64,000 nucleotides of DNA from UBA6163 sp041753075 (GCA_041753075.1 JBGSVE010000063.1:62001-126000), one strand, 5' to 3'. Positions 16,702-26,121 are shown, counted from the first letter of the stretch. Notes: generated from the letters alone by a model not told the origin. A program made the numbers and translations.

Positions 16702-18294
16702 TTAGCTGACGTCGCTTTTGGTCCAAGTGCCGTCGATGCTGCGCCAAGTGCTGGCAGTAGGGTTTTTGTTCTGTAACAACGGCGGCAAGCGGTCATTGCG
16801 CACGTTGTCGTAGCTGGTTAACTTCGCGAACCGCACAATCGCGCCGGGGATTCCAACGGCGGTGAAACCGGGATGGCCGGTGGCTGGATAGGGTCCGCCG
16901 TGGTTCATCGCAGGACTGACCGCGACGCCCGTCGGCATTTTGTCATTGAGCAATCGTCCCACTTTCGGCGTCAGCGCGAAAGCGACCTTTGCATAGACGT
17001 CTTCGTCACCTTGGTTCGCACTATAGATGCAACCGGTCAAATTACCTTCGAGCGTTTCGATGACGTCTACCAATTGTTCAATGTCATCGGCCACTACAAC
17101 CAATGACGTGTTACCGAACGCCTCGGTCTGAAACGCCTCGGGGTCGCCGATGAACTGGGTTCCTGAGGCGCGCAGCCAAGTGTTGGCAATGGCACATCGA
17201 TCGCTCAGCGGTACACCGCCGCCGGTCAACATTTCGGCACCGGCGTCGCGCAATGTCTTGATACTCTTGGACAACGACTTCGTCACCGCCGGAGACAATA
17301 ACGTGCCCGGTGTCGCGGCGGCAAACTTGCTGGTCACCGCAGCGATAAATTGATCCGACGCGGTGCCTTTGACGAGCAACACTAGGCCCGGGTTGGTGCA
17401 AAATTGGCCGCTGCCCATCAGCACGCTGGAGACATATTCATCAACAATCTTTTCGCCCCGCTCGGCCAGCGCCGCCGGTGTGACGACAACTGGATTGACA
17501 CTGGAAAGCTCCAAATAAATTGGCTTGCCGGCTTGGTCCGCAGCCGACTTAAGAGTCAAGCCAGCGCTGCGGCTGCCCGTGTAGCCGGTCGCACCGCAAC
17601 GATGATCCGAAACCAAACGTTCGCCATCGGAATGCGAAGTGCGATAGATCAATTGCACCGTCGCCGGATGCAAACCAACTTCGTCAACGGATTGCATTGC
17701 CAACGCCGCGAGCAACCGTGTCGTCTCGGGGTGCGAGCTGTTTGCCTTGGCAATCACCGGGTTACCCGCCGCGATCGCGGCCGCAAAGTCACCACCGGCG
17801 GCGCTGTTAAACGCGAACGGAAAATTGTTCGGACCGAAAACGCAAATCGGGCCCAGCGGTTCGAGCATCGCGCGAATGCCGGCTTTGGTATCAATGATCG
17901 CGTGTGCCCAATCGCCCGAGCGCGCGGCCGTTGCGGCGAGTCGCAATTGGTTGACAGTGCGGGGCAACTCAACGTCGGCCAATCGTGGTTGCTTGGCCAA
18001 TCCGGTTTCGGTGTAGGCGACGTCGACGAGTTCGTCACGACTCGCTTCGATTTTCGAGGCGAACGATTCGAGGAATTCAGCGATCTTGGCGGACGGCGCG
18101 CGGCGCAGCTCGATGGCGGCGGCGGTCGCGGCGTCGAGGGCTTCGTCGATATCGGCCCAATCGCTGATCGGATATTCGCGCGGAATCGGTTGGTTACTAT
18201 TGGGATCGGTTGCTTGAAACGTTCCGGCGTTGGCGGCGTCGCGCCATTGGCCGGCGATCAAAACGGGCTGGGTGGTGGTGGATGCAGTTGTCAT
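16702..18294 (-). CDS. Aldehyde dehydrogenase (NADP+), 2,5-dioxovalerate / ketoglutarate-semialdehyde type
   Basis: A 530-residue member of the aldehyde dehydrogenase superfamily, in the branch annotated as alpha-ketoglutaric semialdehyde dehydrogenase. This enzyme oxidises the last intermediate of sugar-acid (pentose, glucarate) or hydroxyproline breakdown to 2-oxoglutarate. Visible landmarks are PICVFGPNNFPFAFN near residue 150, the GYTGSRSAG cofactor loop, the general-base Glu in YLELSSVNPV near 265, and the catalytic Cys in GSGQFCTNPG near 300. The ATG at 18294 is used; the longer frame runs through a hairpin repeat. It has no BMC encapsulation helix, unlike the acylating dehydrogenase of the BMC operon. 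It stands alone, convergent with lipA. Confidence 0.88.
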   Translation of the reverse strand: MTTASTTTQPVLIAGQWRDAANAGTFQATDPNSNQPIPREYPISDWADIDEALDAATAAAIELRRAPSAKIAEFLESFASKIEASRDELVDVAYTETGLAKQPRLADVELPRTVNQLRLAATAARSGDWAHAIIDTKAGIRAMLEPLGPICVFGPNNFPFAFNSAAGGDFAAAIAAGNPVIAKANSSHPETTRLLAALAMQSVDEVGLHPATVQLIYRTSHSDGERLVSDHRCGATGYTGSRSAGLTLKSAADQAGKPIYLELSSVNPVVVTPAALAERGEKIVDEYVSSVLMGSGQFCTNPGLVLLVKGTASDQFIAAVTSKFAAATPGTLLSPAVTKSLSKSIKTLRDAGAEMLTGGGVPLSDRCAIANTWLRASGTQFIGDPEAFQTEAFGNTSLVVVADDIEQLVDVIETLEGNLTGCIYSANQGDEDVYAKVAFALTPKVGRLLNDKMPTGVAVSPAMNHGGPYPATGHPGFTAVGIPGAIVRFAKLTSYDNVRNDRLPPLLQNKNPTASTWRSIDGTWTKSDVS

Positions 18295-18321
18295 GCGAAA
18301 TCTGTCCTGGCTGGTGACGCG

Positions 18322-18383
18322 AAGTGTTCGACGACACTCCTCCCTCCTACTAGAACACGATGGCGGAGCGTCGTCGAACACTT
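18322..18383. repeat. Dispersed hairpin repeat, family A, inverted pair
   Basis: Two inverted copies of the family A core (AAGTGTTCGACGACRCTCC) face each other at 18322-18340 and 18365-18383 with one mismatch, separated by 24 bases. The element starts 27 bases upstream of the aldehyde dehydrogenase start. Related copies occur at 41310-41345, 42483-42510, 57970-57990 and 61527-61554. From 18384 to the next gene I see nothing further beyond a T-rich stretch near 18441-18453. Confidence 0.75.
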
Positions 18384-18623
18384 ATCAGAATCAGCGTCGG
18401 GCAATGATGCAATGCGGCCAAACACCGTGTCGGCGATTCTTTACTTTTTTTTGAGTCGTCATTACGCGACAACGATTCCGCTTAAACGATCACGGGTCGG
18501 CGTTGATTTAAGACAAAGTGCGGTTCGCGACGGCTCATTTGCTACCGCAGTACCGCCCGCGTGGTAGCGTTTCGCGGGCAAGGTCTGCCCGGAACGGAAA
18601 TCCCCCGCGACATCGATGCCGCC

Positions 18624-21467
18624 GTGAAAATCAAAACTCAACATCACCAGCGCCGAGCCAAGGCGACGGTTCTCAGGTGGTTCGCACTGGGGATTGCTGG
18701 TTTTTTGTTGGTGTCTTTGTCCGCCGGTTGCCAACAGCTTCGACTGCCCGCGATCGATCCGTCGGGCCAATGTTTATTGGCTCCGTTTCCGACAAGCACA
18801 ACGCTGGCATTGCCGGGGCACGCTGGCGAATCGACGCTGGGGTCGAAGATTGCCAATCATAAGGCGAGATTTCAAAATCATTTAGACAGCTTTCATCGCG
18901 GTGTTGCCAGTCCCGCGTTCACTGAGCCGGTCCCACCGCCGCCGTGTGTTGATCCGGTCGGCGCGGGCGTGTTGCCGCCGTGCGGTCGCGAATTAGGAGC
19001 GACCAGTCCATGCGGTGAAGAATGTCGCATGGGTCCGCCGGCGGTGTTGCTGGGTGACGAATGCCATCGCAAGTTGAAAGATTGTTTGCATTTACCCGAA
19101 CGCGGGACGCGCGGTTGCATTCTGTTGTCGCCGCAACGAATCGTTGCTCCCGTCGGCGGCGAAGTGATACTTCTGTCCGGTGTGTGTGGTACCGACGGAT
19201 ACTTGGCCGTCGGCGAACCGCTTGAATGGATGTTGACGCCCGAAAGCGTTGGTACTTTCATTGAAGTCGGCGATGATGCACCGGGAGCGCTGCATCGATT
19301 GGCCAAGATTGAGAAGACAGACAAGCTGAGCGCATCGTTTGCCAAGGGTGTGACCAGCACCAAGCAGGCGTTGATCACCCGCGGCAATCTCAACCCCAAC
19401 GATGACGTGCCGCTTGATAAAGGCCAGACCTGGTTGTCGATCAGCAGCCCGACCGAAGGCACAAGCCGGGTGACAGTGCTTGCACCGGAAAGTGATTGTT
19501 GGGACCAACGCAAAGCAACCGCCACGATTTACTGGATCGATTCCAAGTGGCAATTCCCCGGTCCACAATCGGTTGCCGCAGGCACACCGGTGACGTTGGC
19601 GACTCGCGTTACCCGCGCCGAGGGCACGGTGCCGGCGCGTGGCTGGACGGTTCGTTACGAAACGCTCAATCCCGAACTCGGTCTCTTTGCGCCCAATGGA
19701 ACGTCGGTAGTCGAAGCCAAAGTTGATTCGACCGGCAACGCAATCGCCGAGCTGTTGCCAGTTCGAGCGGCCAACGGCAATTGGGCGTCGGGAACCGCTG
19801 CGGTTTCGATGCAAGTGATTCGTCCGGGCGGCGAAAGCGACAATATGCCGGACCTGACGTTGGGCAGCGGACAAACGTTCGTAAGCTGGAGCGCACCGCA
19901 ATTAGCGATTCGCGCCGGAGCACCGGCGGTGGCGACGTTCAATGCACCCTTTGATGTGGTTGCCAACTTGCAGAATCCCGGTGACCAACCGGCGACCAAC
20001 GTTCGCGTCAACGTCGCCTTGCCACCGGGCACGCGAGTAACGCAGTCCGATTCATTCGCCGTCGCGACGCCAGGTAATGTGACTTGGGAAATCGGCACGA
20101 TCCCACCGCGTACGCAGCTTGACCTGTTCATGACAATGGTCTCGCAGGCACCGATTCGTTTGCAATTCCAAGCCCGCGGGTCGGACAATCTTTACGCCGA
20201 AGATGCCGTCGCGATTGATGTGTTTCGTCCCAGTTTGTCGATTCAGGTTCGCCCGACGAAGACCGATGCGACTCAGGTTGGTGAGCCGGTTACGTTTGAT
20301 ATCGATGTGACCAACACGGGCGAGCGAGCGTTAACCGGAGTCGGCCTGCGCGCCGTCGGCGACAGCGGCATGACGCACAAGCAAACCGGCAGCCGTGTGA
20401 CGGGCCAAAACAAAACCGACGGACCGTTGCAGCCCGGCCAAACGTGGACCAGCGCCGCGACGTTCATACCGCTGGAGTCCGGCCGACGCTGCGTCAACTT
20501 CGAAGCGTTCGCTGATTCGGGACAAAAAGCTAACGCCGATTCTTGCGCGACCGTGATCAATCGAATCGTTCCCGTGCCGGCGATCACCGCAAACATCACC
20601 GGACCCGATGCGATGGAAACCGGCGAGTCGCGTTTGTTTCGATATCGGATTGTGAACACGGGCGAGGTGCCGCTGAGGAACGTGCGCATTGCGGCGACGT
20701 TCGATCCGCAATTGCAATTGGTTCGTGCTACCGAGGGTGCCGACACGTCGCGCAGCGGCCAGTACCAGATTGTTTGGACAGTTCCCGAAATGCCACCGGC
20801 ACCCGATCGCCGGTCGTCGGTGTTGCTCGAAGGCGAATTTCTGGCGAACCAGGTCAGCCCACGCTCGAAGATGATTGTCACAGTGTCGTCGGCCGAAGGT
20901 GCACGAGCCGAGGATGCCCGCGAGTTCCGCATTACCCAGGGTTCGCCGGTCGCGCCACCACCGACGGCAGGACCAGTGTTGCCACCGATCCAACCGACGC
21001 CGGTTGTTCCACTAGGCCCGGCTCCGATTCCCGCAGTGCCGCGCAATTCGACACCGACTTTGCCACCTTCGGCCGCCAATACGCCACCGATTGCCAACGC
21101 ACTTTCGTTGTCGTTGTTGGATCGCGACGACCCGGTTCGCGTCGGCCAACCAATTCGATATGCGCTATCGGTTCGCAACACGACGAATCAATTGGACAGC
21201 AACGTCGGTTTGCGGTTTCGCTTGCCGCCGGGTGTCGAGGTGAGCCGCGTGACGCAGCGAACCGCGCCCGCCGCCGGTGCCTATCGTCGCGAAGGTGACA
21301 CGATCTACTTGAACGACATCCGTGATTTACGACCGGGTGAATCGGTTGATTATGACCTTGAATTGGTCAGCAATCAGCCGCAGAATCTGGAGTTGACGGT
21401 GGAGGCGATTAGTCGTCTCATGCCAGGTGGCACCACCGCTTCGCAACAGACTCGCGTGATGCAGTAG
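18624..21467 (+). CDS. Large lipoprotein with DUF11-type repeats
   Basis: About 947 residues. A basic N-terminus (HHQRRAK) is followed by a hydrophobic segment ending in the lipobox LSAGC, so the protein is probably lipid-anchored. A cysteine-rich stretch follows near residues 90-160. The rest contains Ig-like beta modules of DUF11 type, recognisable by repeated phrases: FDVVANLQNPGDQPATNVRV, VTFDIDVTNTGERALTGV, FRYRIVNTGEVPLRNVRI and IRYALSVRNTTNQLDSNV. A Pro-rich linker sits near 780-830. Such proteins are common on planctomycete cell surfaces and are thought to be structural or adhesive. The start is uncertain: GTG 18624 sits just before the signal segment; an in-frame GTG at 18561 would add 21 residues. 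The function is not known. Confidence 0.8.
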   Translation: MKIKTQHHQRRAKATVLRWFALGIAGFLLVSLSAGCQQLRLPAIDPSGQCLLAPFPTSTTLALPGHAGESTLGSKIANHKARFQNHLDSFHRGVASPAFTEPVPPPPCVDPVGAGVLPPCGRELGATSPCGEECRMGPPAVLLGDECHRKLKDCLHLPERGTRGCILLSPQRIVAPVGGEVILLSGVCGTDGYLAVGEPLEWMLTPESVGTFIEVGDDAPGALHRLAKIEKTDKLSASFAKGVTSTKQALITRGNLNPNDDVPLDKGQTWLSISSPTEGTSRVTVLAPESDCWDQRKATATIYWIDSKWQFPGPQSVAAGTPVTLATRVTRAEGTVPARGWTVRYETLNPELGLFAPNGTSVVEAKVDSTGNAIAELLPVRAANGNWASGTAAVSMQVIRPGGESDNMPDLTLGSGQTFVSWSAPQLAIRAGAPAVATFNAPFDVVANLQNPGDQPATNVRVNVALPPGTRVTQSDSFAVATPGNVTWEIGTIPPRTQLDLFMTMVSQAPIRLQFQARGSDNLYAEDAVAIDVFRPSLSIQVRPTKTDATQVGEPVTFDIDVTNTGERALTGVGLRAVGDSGMTHKQTGSRVTGQNKTDGPLQPGQTWTSAATFIPLESGRRCVNFEAFADSGQKANADSCATVINRIVPVPAITANITGPDAMETGESRLFRYRIVNTGEVPLRNVRIAATFDPQLQLVRATEGADTSRSGQYQIVWTVPEMPPAPDRRSSVLLEGEFLANQVSPRSKMIVTVSSAEGARAEDAREFRITQGSPVAPPPTAGPVLPPIQPTPVVPLGPAPIPAVPRNSTPTLPPSAANTPPIANALSLSLLDRDDPVRVGQPIRYALSVRNTTNQLDSNVGLRFRLPPGVEVSRVTQRTAPAAGAYRREGDTIYLNDIRDLRPGESVDYDLELVSNQPQNLELTVEAISRLMPGGTTASQQTRVMQ

Positions 21468-21529
21468 CGCCCGGTGTTCGCAAGGGTGCGGGTTTGTCGC
21501 CACCAAGGAACGAGCGGTCAATTACTGGC

Positions 21530-21591
21530 GTAGCCGAACTTGCCAGAGTTCGGATGCCCCGCGTTTTCCGAGGTCTGGCGACTTCGGCTAC
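21530..21591. repeat. Palindromic dispersed repeat, family E
   Basis: Inverted arms 21530-21553 and 21568-21591 (GTAGCCGAACTTGCCAGAGTTCGG on one strand against GTAGCCGAAGTCGCCAGACCTCGG on the other, about 20 of 24 matching in outline) with a 14-base loop. It lies in the 195-base gap after the DUF11 lipoprotein. Similar elements are, as I recall, frequent in Rhodopirellula-type genomes, but only one copy is visible here. Confidence 0.65.
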
Positions 21592-21662
21592 CGTAAAGTC
21601 CGACACTTATTTCCCTGCCAATCCGTTTTCAAACTATTCTTTACTTTCCACTGGGTGTATTT

Positions 21663-22298
21663 ATGAATTGGGCGCTCGATGCGATTGCCAGCGTAGTGGA
21701 TCTTTTCAAAGATCCCTGCCGACGGAGCTTTGACAAGATCCACTACGAAGATGCGTTGCTCTTCGTTTGGGCATTGCTGGCGTTTGTCATGGCGGGCTGT
21801 TCACAGGAAAAGCTTGACGAGATGGTCAGCAATGTCAAAGACAAGGCGCAAGTGATTACTCAAGCGGCGGTGGTTGCCGAAGTGATCCCGGCGACCGGCC
21901 ACGCGACGATCAACGTTTCGCCGCCAGTCAAGGTGAATGTCGCCTACGCACGTCTATACGCGACCGGCGATGGGCGACCGGCGGTCGTTCAGTTCACGAC
22001 TTACGATCCCGACAAAGGACCGCAAAATTATCCCGCGTTGTTGGTGCGTGCGACGACACCGGCGACCAGTCTCGAAAGCCTCGCCGGACAATCGCTGAGC
22101 GCCAAAGTTTTCTTTCAACAATCCAGCGCCCACGGTGTGTTGTCCAGCGGTGACGAGGGCCTTGTCGCCGTCGAGATCGCACCGCTTGATCCCAACAAGA
22201 AAACACTTGATGCGACCATTCCCGCCGGCTCGCTCGTCGATGCAATGGGCACGCCCACAACGCTTGGCGGAATCACGATCGAAGGAGTTCTGCCATGA
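21663..22298 (+). CDS. Unknown small lipoprotein; N-terminus contains a palindromic repeat
   Basis: 211 residues in the open frame from ATG 21663. A hydrophobic segment ending in FVMAGCSQ is a good lipobox near residue 45, unusually far from the start. Codons 11-28 are encoded by a 54-base palindromic repeat (21693-21746), so the true gene may begin later, or the repeat may have inserted into the signal-peptide region. The mature part is a compact beta-rich domain (about residues 60-211) with no family I recognise. The stop overlaps the next start by 4 bases (ATGA), so the two genes are translationally coupled. It probably forms a unit with the exported 607-residue protein. Confidence 0.7.
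   Translation: MNWALDAIASVVDLFKDPCRRSFDKIHYEDALLFVWALLAFVMAGCSQEKLDEMVSNVKDKAQVITQAAVVAEVIPATGHATINVSPPVKVNVAYARLYATGDGRPAVVQFTTYDPDKGPQNYPALLVRATTPATSLESLAGQSLSAKVFFQQSSAHGVLSSGDEGLVAVEIAPLDPNKKTLDATIPAGSLVDAMGTPTTLGGITIEGVLP
21693..21746. repeat. Palindromic repeat, family D, inside a coding region
   Basis: Arms 21693-21715 and 21724-21746 are inverted over 23 bases with two mismatches (GTAGTGGATCTT core), loop CTGCCGAC. It lies in frame within the 5' end of the lipoprotein gene at 21663. Elements of this type normally lie between genes, so the overlap is notable. Confidence 0.75.
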
Positions 22299-24118
22299 AA
22301 CCATTGTTCACCGTTTGTTTGCTTATCACTTACTTGATCGCGCCGACTCGGTCGCTGGCCAATCCATCCACAGCCGACATCAACAAACCGTTGGCGACCC
22401 ACAACACGATTCCGGAAGCCGCCGCGAAAGCAGCTGCGCTGTATGCGTACTGGCAGACCTATTTAACCGCGATGCAGCCAGCGGAAAAGGTTGTGGAAAC
22501 GCAACCCGATAAAATGCAACCCGGCTTGATCGCCAAGCATCGCGGTTTGGTTGGCCAAGCATTGCGCGAGACCGAGATTTTGCGGTTGATGGGCGAACCG
22601 GCGGCAACCGATTTGCAAATGCGATTCGTCGAGGCAACCTATCGCCTCAATCACATGGCCGATCATTATGCGCGGACTCCGGAAGGTCAAAAGTATCGGG
22701 CCAAGGTACTGCTGCAACTTCGCCGCAGTTTTGAAGATCGCGCCAAGGAATGCGCCCAGATTGTTGCCACGGCCAAGTCGGGAAAATACGAGGAAGCCGA
22801 AAAGGGTGCCAACAAAGTCAGTATGCAGATGGACGAGGCGATTTATTTTCTGTCACTCGAAGAACGCAAGCCGTTCTGGAGCGACTGGTTTGCCGCGCGC
22901 GCAGCCGTGGATAAACCGATGAACAAAATTCGCGCGGCGATGTATCGCGAGAAAATGCTTGCCGCCATTCAACTCAGCCAACCTAACATCGCCGAATTAG
23001 AATCTTGGATCGATACCGTCGCCGGTGAACTGCGCACCGGCGGCATGGCCACCGTCGATGGCCAATCGATCGCCGGTCCGCAAGTGTTGCAAACGCTTTC
23101 GGATCGCCAAGGCAAAGGTCACGCGGGGCTGCAACGCATCCAAGCGTTGCGTTGGGCGCTGCGTTGGCATACTGACAACGGCGATGGCAACGGTGGCAAC
23201 GATGAGAGCGATCCGACACGCCAGGAGGCGATCACCTGGACAAGCGCCATCGTCGCTGGCATGTCCAAAATTGTCGAAGCGGATGCCCAATCGGTCCTGC
23301 CAGCGGACGTCGCCGCACGTCATCAAGCGTATCTGAAGGTTGTCAACCAAATGGCGTCATTGGCTTCGTCACGAAAATTCGAAGACCAAGCTAACGAATC
23401 GCTCGCCGGTCTCATTGCCCGTAATAGCGTCTACGAATCGTCGGTGAAAAACTACGACCTCGCCACCCGCGATCTGATGATCTTTCAATCGCGGATTGCC
23501 AAACAGCTCGCGACCGAATTGACCAAGCAATACCCCATCGCCGATACGGCGGTGCGCGAATCGACGCGCAGCGAAAACGCCGGCCCAGGATTGTATCCCG
23601 CGGATCGCAACGTGTTCGTGCTGGCCACATTGAGTTACCCGTCGAACAAGACGATGGAGGTGATAGCGTTAAAATTAGTTGGCCAAAAAGCGATGTTGAA
23701 TAACGTGTTGCGGGTCAGTCCAACGGGCAAGCTTGCCGCTGGCGAATACAATGTGCGTACCTATGGCGCGGTGCCGGCGTTTGCGATTCCTGAACCGGCG
23801 ATCGAGCAATTGAAGGCCAGTTTGTTGGTCGACGAGAATCATCCGCCGTTGACCTTAACCGCATATCATGCGATCGACGCGGCGACTACCGGAAATTACG
23901 CGGCGGTCGGTGGAACCGTAATCTCGGCCCAACTCGAATCGGCGATCACACGTTTTGCCACGATGACCGACAGCATCGCGATCATCGTCCCCCGCGGAAC
24001 CACGCCCGTCGGTACCGATGAACGAATCTCGATGATGAATCAAATGGTGGTGCGACTTGATGTCGATCCCGCCTGGGTTCGGCACGACTTGGGCGTCGTG
24101 CGGATTGCGGGCAAGTAG
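22295..24118 (+). CDS. Unknown exported protein, 607 residues
   Basis: The start ATG overlaps the previous stop as ATGA. The N-terminal signal peptide (MKPLFTVCLLITYLIAPTRSLA) predicts export. The mature protein is mostly alpha-helical in its first 350 residues, with Ala/Glu/Arg-rich helices around AYWQTYLTAMQPAEK and RRSFEDRAKECAQ. The C-terminal quarter is more beta-like and includes a Val-rich ending. No recognised domain, catalytic motif or membrane segment. It probably works with the lipoprotein encoded just upstream. I cannot assign a function. Confidence 0.72.
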   Translation: MKPLFTVCLLITYLIAPTRSLANPSTADINKPLATHNTIPEAAAKAAALYAYWQTYLTAMQPAEKVVETQPDKMQPGLIAKHRGLVGQALRETEILRLMGEPAATDLQMRFVEATYRLNHMADHYARTPEGQKYRAKVLLQLRRSFEDRAKECAQIVATAKSGKYEEAEKGANKVSMQMDEAIYFLSLEERKPFWSDWFAARAAVDKPMNKIRAAMYREKMLAAIQLSQPNIAELESWIDTVAGELRTGGMATVDGQSIAGPQVLQTLSDRQGKGHAGLQRIQALRWALRWHTDNGDGNGGNDESDPTRQEAITWTSAIVAGMSKIVEADAQSVLPADVAARHQAYLKVVNQMASLASSRKFEDQANESLAGLIARNSVYESSVKNYDLATRDLMIFQSRIAKQLATELTKQYPIADTAVRESTRSENAGPGLYPADRNVFVLATLSYPSNKTMEVIALKLVGQKAMLNNVLRVSPTGKLAAGEYNVRTYGAVPAFAIPEPAIEQLKASLLVDENHPPLTLTAYHAIDAATTGNYAAVGGTVISAQLESAITRFATMTDSIAIIVPRGTTPVGTDERISMMNQMVVRLDVDPAWVRHDLGVVRIAGK

Positions 24119-24138
24119 AGGTATGCAAGCGGATCGGC

Positions 24139-24458
24139 GCTAGTGCCAAAAACCTTAAGTTCCGTCCTGCCCCAAAACCGCAAGGTGACTGTTTAAGGAA
24201 GAATGCTAATAAACCCGCCATGGCACGGTCTGTTTGACTGGCATCTGGGACGCTACCGAGGGTCCGTTCTTGCTGCCCACGATCCAAGAGACTCGCAACA
24301 ATCAAGACTTCGCTCGGCATGTTGATGGACCTACGCGGGCCGTCCAACGGAAAAAGAATCGGTGGAGCAGCCGAAAACCTGGCGGAAGCTGTGGCCGTTT
24401 GGCAAGAAGTCAACGGCCAGACCGAAACAGGACGGAACTTAAGGGTTTTGGCACTAGC
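24139..24458. mobile_element. MITE-like element with 30-base terminal inverted repeats
   Basis: Terminal inverted repeats 24139-24168 and 24429-24458 match at 29 of 30 positions (outer end GCTAGTGCCAAAA, inner end GTTCCGTCCTG). The roughly 260-base interior has no convincing gene. CTAG occurs at 24140-24143 and 24454-24457 and could be a 4-base target duplication, but because it is palindromic and lies within the repeat this is not decisive. The right end coincides with the stop codon of the PlcP-like gene (24458-24460). The element fills the space between the exported protein (22295) and the lipid operon. Confidence 0.65.
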
Positions 24459-25321
24459 TACGCAGCTTGCTCTTGCGCGGTCGAGAAGAGCGTGGCGGCC
24501 AATGGCGAAAGATCAACGGCTGGTTCAATAAGCTCGGCATCGTGGTCACGGTAACGCTCGGTGCTGCGGATTCGACCGACCGATGTTTCGAGCAGTTCCA
24601 ACGTGCCGTCGCCATACTCGACCAACGCGGTCGAGTTTTCGATCCAGTCGCCTAGATTGACATACAAGATTTCGTCGAGCATCCGATAACGTGGCACATG
24701 GATATGGCCACAGATGATTCCATCGCAATCGGCTTGGCGGGCGTGGTCGGCAAGCCGATCTTCGTAGCCGCTGATAAACTGGACGGCCAACTTGACGGTT
24801 CGTTTGGCCGTGCCGCTGATTTTTCGCGGTGCCCAACCGAGCCGCGCCAACGTGCGATTGATCGATCGATCAGTGACAAGCAAAATGTCATAGGCAAACG
24901 AACCGACGACCGATAACCATTGCGCACCGCCTTCGACTTTGTCAAATTGGTCGCCGTGCATCACGACCATTTTTCGTCCGTCGGCACAGCAATGCACAAA
25001 CTGATCCTGGATGCGAACGCGCGGTTGATTGAACGGAAACCGGCGCAGGAAGCTATCGTGATTGCCGGGAGTATAGAACACGTTGGTGCCGCTTTCGATC
25101 AACTTGGCAATGTGATTGAACAGCGCGTCGTAGTTGCTTGGCCAATGCCACCGTCGGCGCAGCGCCCAGGCGTCGATGATGTCGCCGACCAGGTACAGGT
25201 TTTCGGGTTCGTGACTGCGCAGGAATTCCAAGACTTCGGTCGCCTTGCTGAATCGGCTACCCAGGTGCAGATCGCTGATAAAGATCGAGCGAACGGTACT
25301 GCTGCGATTTTTCGTTGCCAT
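24458..25321 (-). CDS. plcP: Metallophosphoesterase, PlcP-like phospholipase C (or LpxH-like)
   Basis: A 287-residue calcineurin-type phosphoesterase. The metal-site motifs are in order: ISDLHLGSRF, YLVGDIIDAW, YTPGNHDSF, VMHGDQFD and ICGHIHVPRYR. Automated annotation would often call this UDP-2,3-diacylglucosamine diphosphatase. However, the LYLVGDIIDAW..RRRWHWP pattern and location beside btaB and btaA match PlcP, the phospholipase C that strips head groups from membrane phospholipids during phosphate starvation to give diacylglycerol. ATG 25321 is chosen; the frame upstream overlaps btaB. The stop codon lies at the edge of a MITE-like element. Assignment as PlcP over LpxH rests mainly on context. 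Confidence 0.8.
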   Translation of the reverse strand: MATKNRSSTVRSIFISDLHLGSRFSKATEVLEFLRSHEPENLYLVGDIIDAWALRRRWHWPSNYDALFNHIAKLIESGTNVFYTPGNHDSFLRRFPFNQPRVRIQDQFVHCCADGRKMVVMHGDQFDKVEGGAQWLSVVGSFAYDILLVTDRSINRTLARLGWAPRKISGTAKRTVKLAVQFISGYEDRLADHARQADCDGIICGHIHVPRYRMLDEILYVNLGDWIENSTALVEYGDGTLELLETSVGRIRSTERYRDHDAELIEPAVDLSPLAATLFSTAQEQAA

Positions 25322-25364
25322 GAAGCGCTCCGTGGATTCGAGTTTGCCGCTGCCAAGCCGAGGC

Positions 25365-26117
25365 TTAGACGGCCAGTGGTTTACGACCGACGAACACGTA
25401 ATAAGGAACTTTGAAAAAAGGAAGGTACGCGAGGTGACCACGATTTTGCACCAGCGTGACCGTATCGAGACGGCGGCGCAACATCGGCAGGTGATCGGGA
25501 TTCAGGAACACGTTATCCATTGCGAACCAGGTTGGCCAACCGGTGCGAGTCAACCATCCATGCCGGGCTTCGTCGCCGCTGGCATGTTTTCGCGAAACAA
25601 AAAAATCAGCCACGCCCAAATATCCGCCGGGTCGCAAAATTCGCAGCGCGTTATCGATTGCGGCAAACCAATCGGGGATCATTGTTAGCGAATAGGAAAA
25701 CGTCACCAAGTCAGCGGACGCATCGGGTATCACTACGCGAGTGGCATCGGCTTCATGCAGCGTGAGCTTGTCGGGCTCGGCCAGCCGGGACCGTCGCTGG
25801 CTGTCGACCTTGAGCAGCGGATCGCAAAGATCGACCAAGTGGTTTGCCGAAAACACACTCAACCGATCACCGAAGCGTTCGATGTTTTCACCGGTTCCGC
25901 AGCCCAGATCAACCCACACGTCACCCATTTTGACCGGCATCGCGGTGATCATTTCTTGTCGCCCGTGCAGCAGTCGCTGGCGAAACGAATCATAAGAGGA
26001 TGCTTGACCCTGGTAGAAGTTATTGAGTCGTTCGCGATGCGTGTTGCCCTTCGTTGGGCTGGCCAACAGGTTCCACAGCACGCGCGAGTCGGAGATCAGA
26101 GTTTGTGTAAACGACAT
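25365..26117 (-). CDS. btaB: BtaB, betaine-lipid N-methyltransferase
   Basis: A 250-residue class I SAM methyltransferase. Motif I is VWVDLGCGTGENI near residue 70, followed by the acidic VDLCDPLL loop and the post-motif ILRPGGYLGVADFF. BtaB methylates diacylglyceryl-homoserine three times to give the betaine lipid DGTS, a phosphorus-free membrane lipid. It sits 4 bases after the stop of btaA and 43 bases before the PlcP-like gene, so the three form one operon. Role assigned from partnership with the clear BtaA homologue. Confidence 0.88.
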   Translation of the reverse strand: MSFTQTLISDSRVLWNLLASPTKGNTHRERLNNFYQGQASSYDSFRQRLLHGRQEMITAMPVKMGDVWVDLGCGTGENIERFGDRLSVFSANHLVDLCDPLLKVDSQRRSRLAEPDKLTLHEADATRVVIPDASADLVTFSYSLTMIPDWFAAIDNALRILRPGGYLGVADFFVSRKHASGDEARHGWLTRTGWPTWFAMDNVFLNPDHLPMLRRRLDTVTLVQNRGHLAYLPFFKVPYYVFVGRKPLAV

Positions 26118-26121
26118 TGTT

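Noticed and set aside
17404..18567. A 387-codon open frame on the plus strand
   Set aside because: It lies wholly opposite the aldehyde dehydrogenase and a hairpin repeat; the protein has no recognisable domain and an Arg/Gly composition typical of antisense frames.
24239..24413. Possible transposase remnant inside the MITE-like element
   Set aside because: Open frames on both strands are short and show no DDE, HUH or serine recombinase motif.
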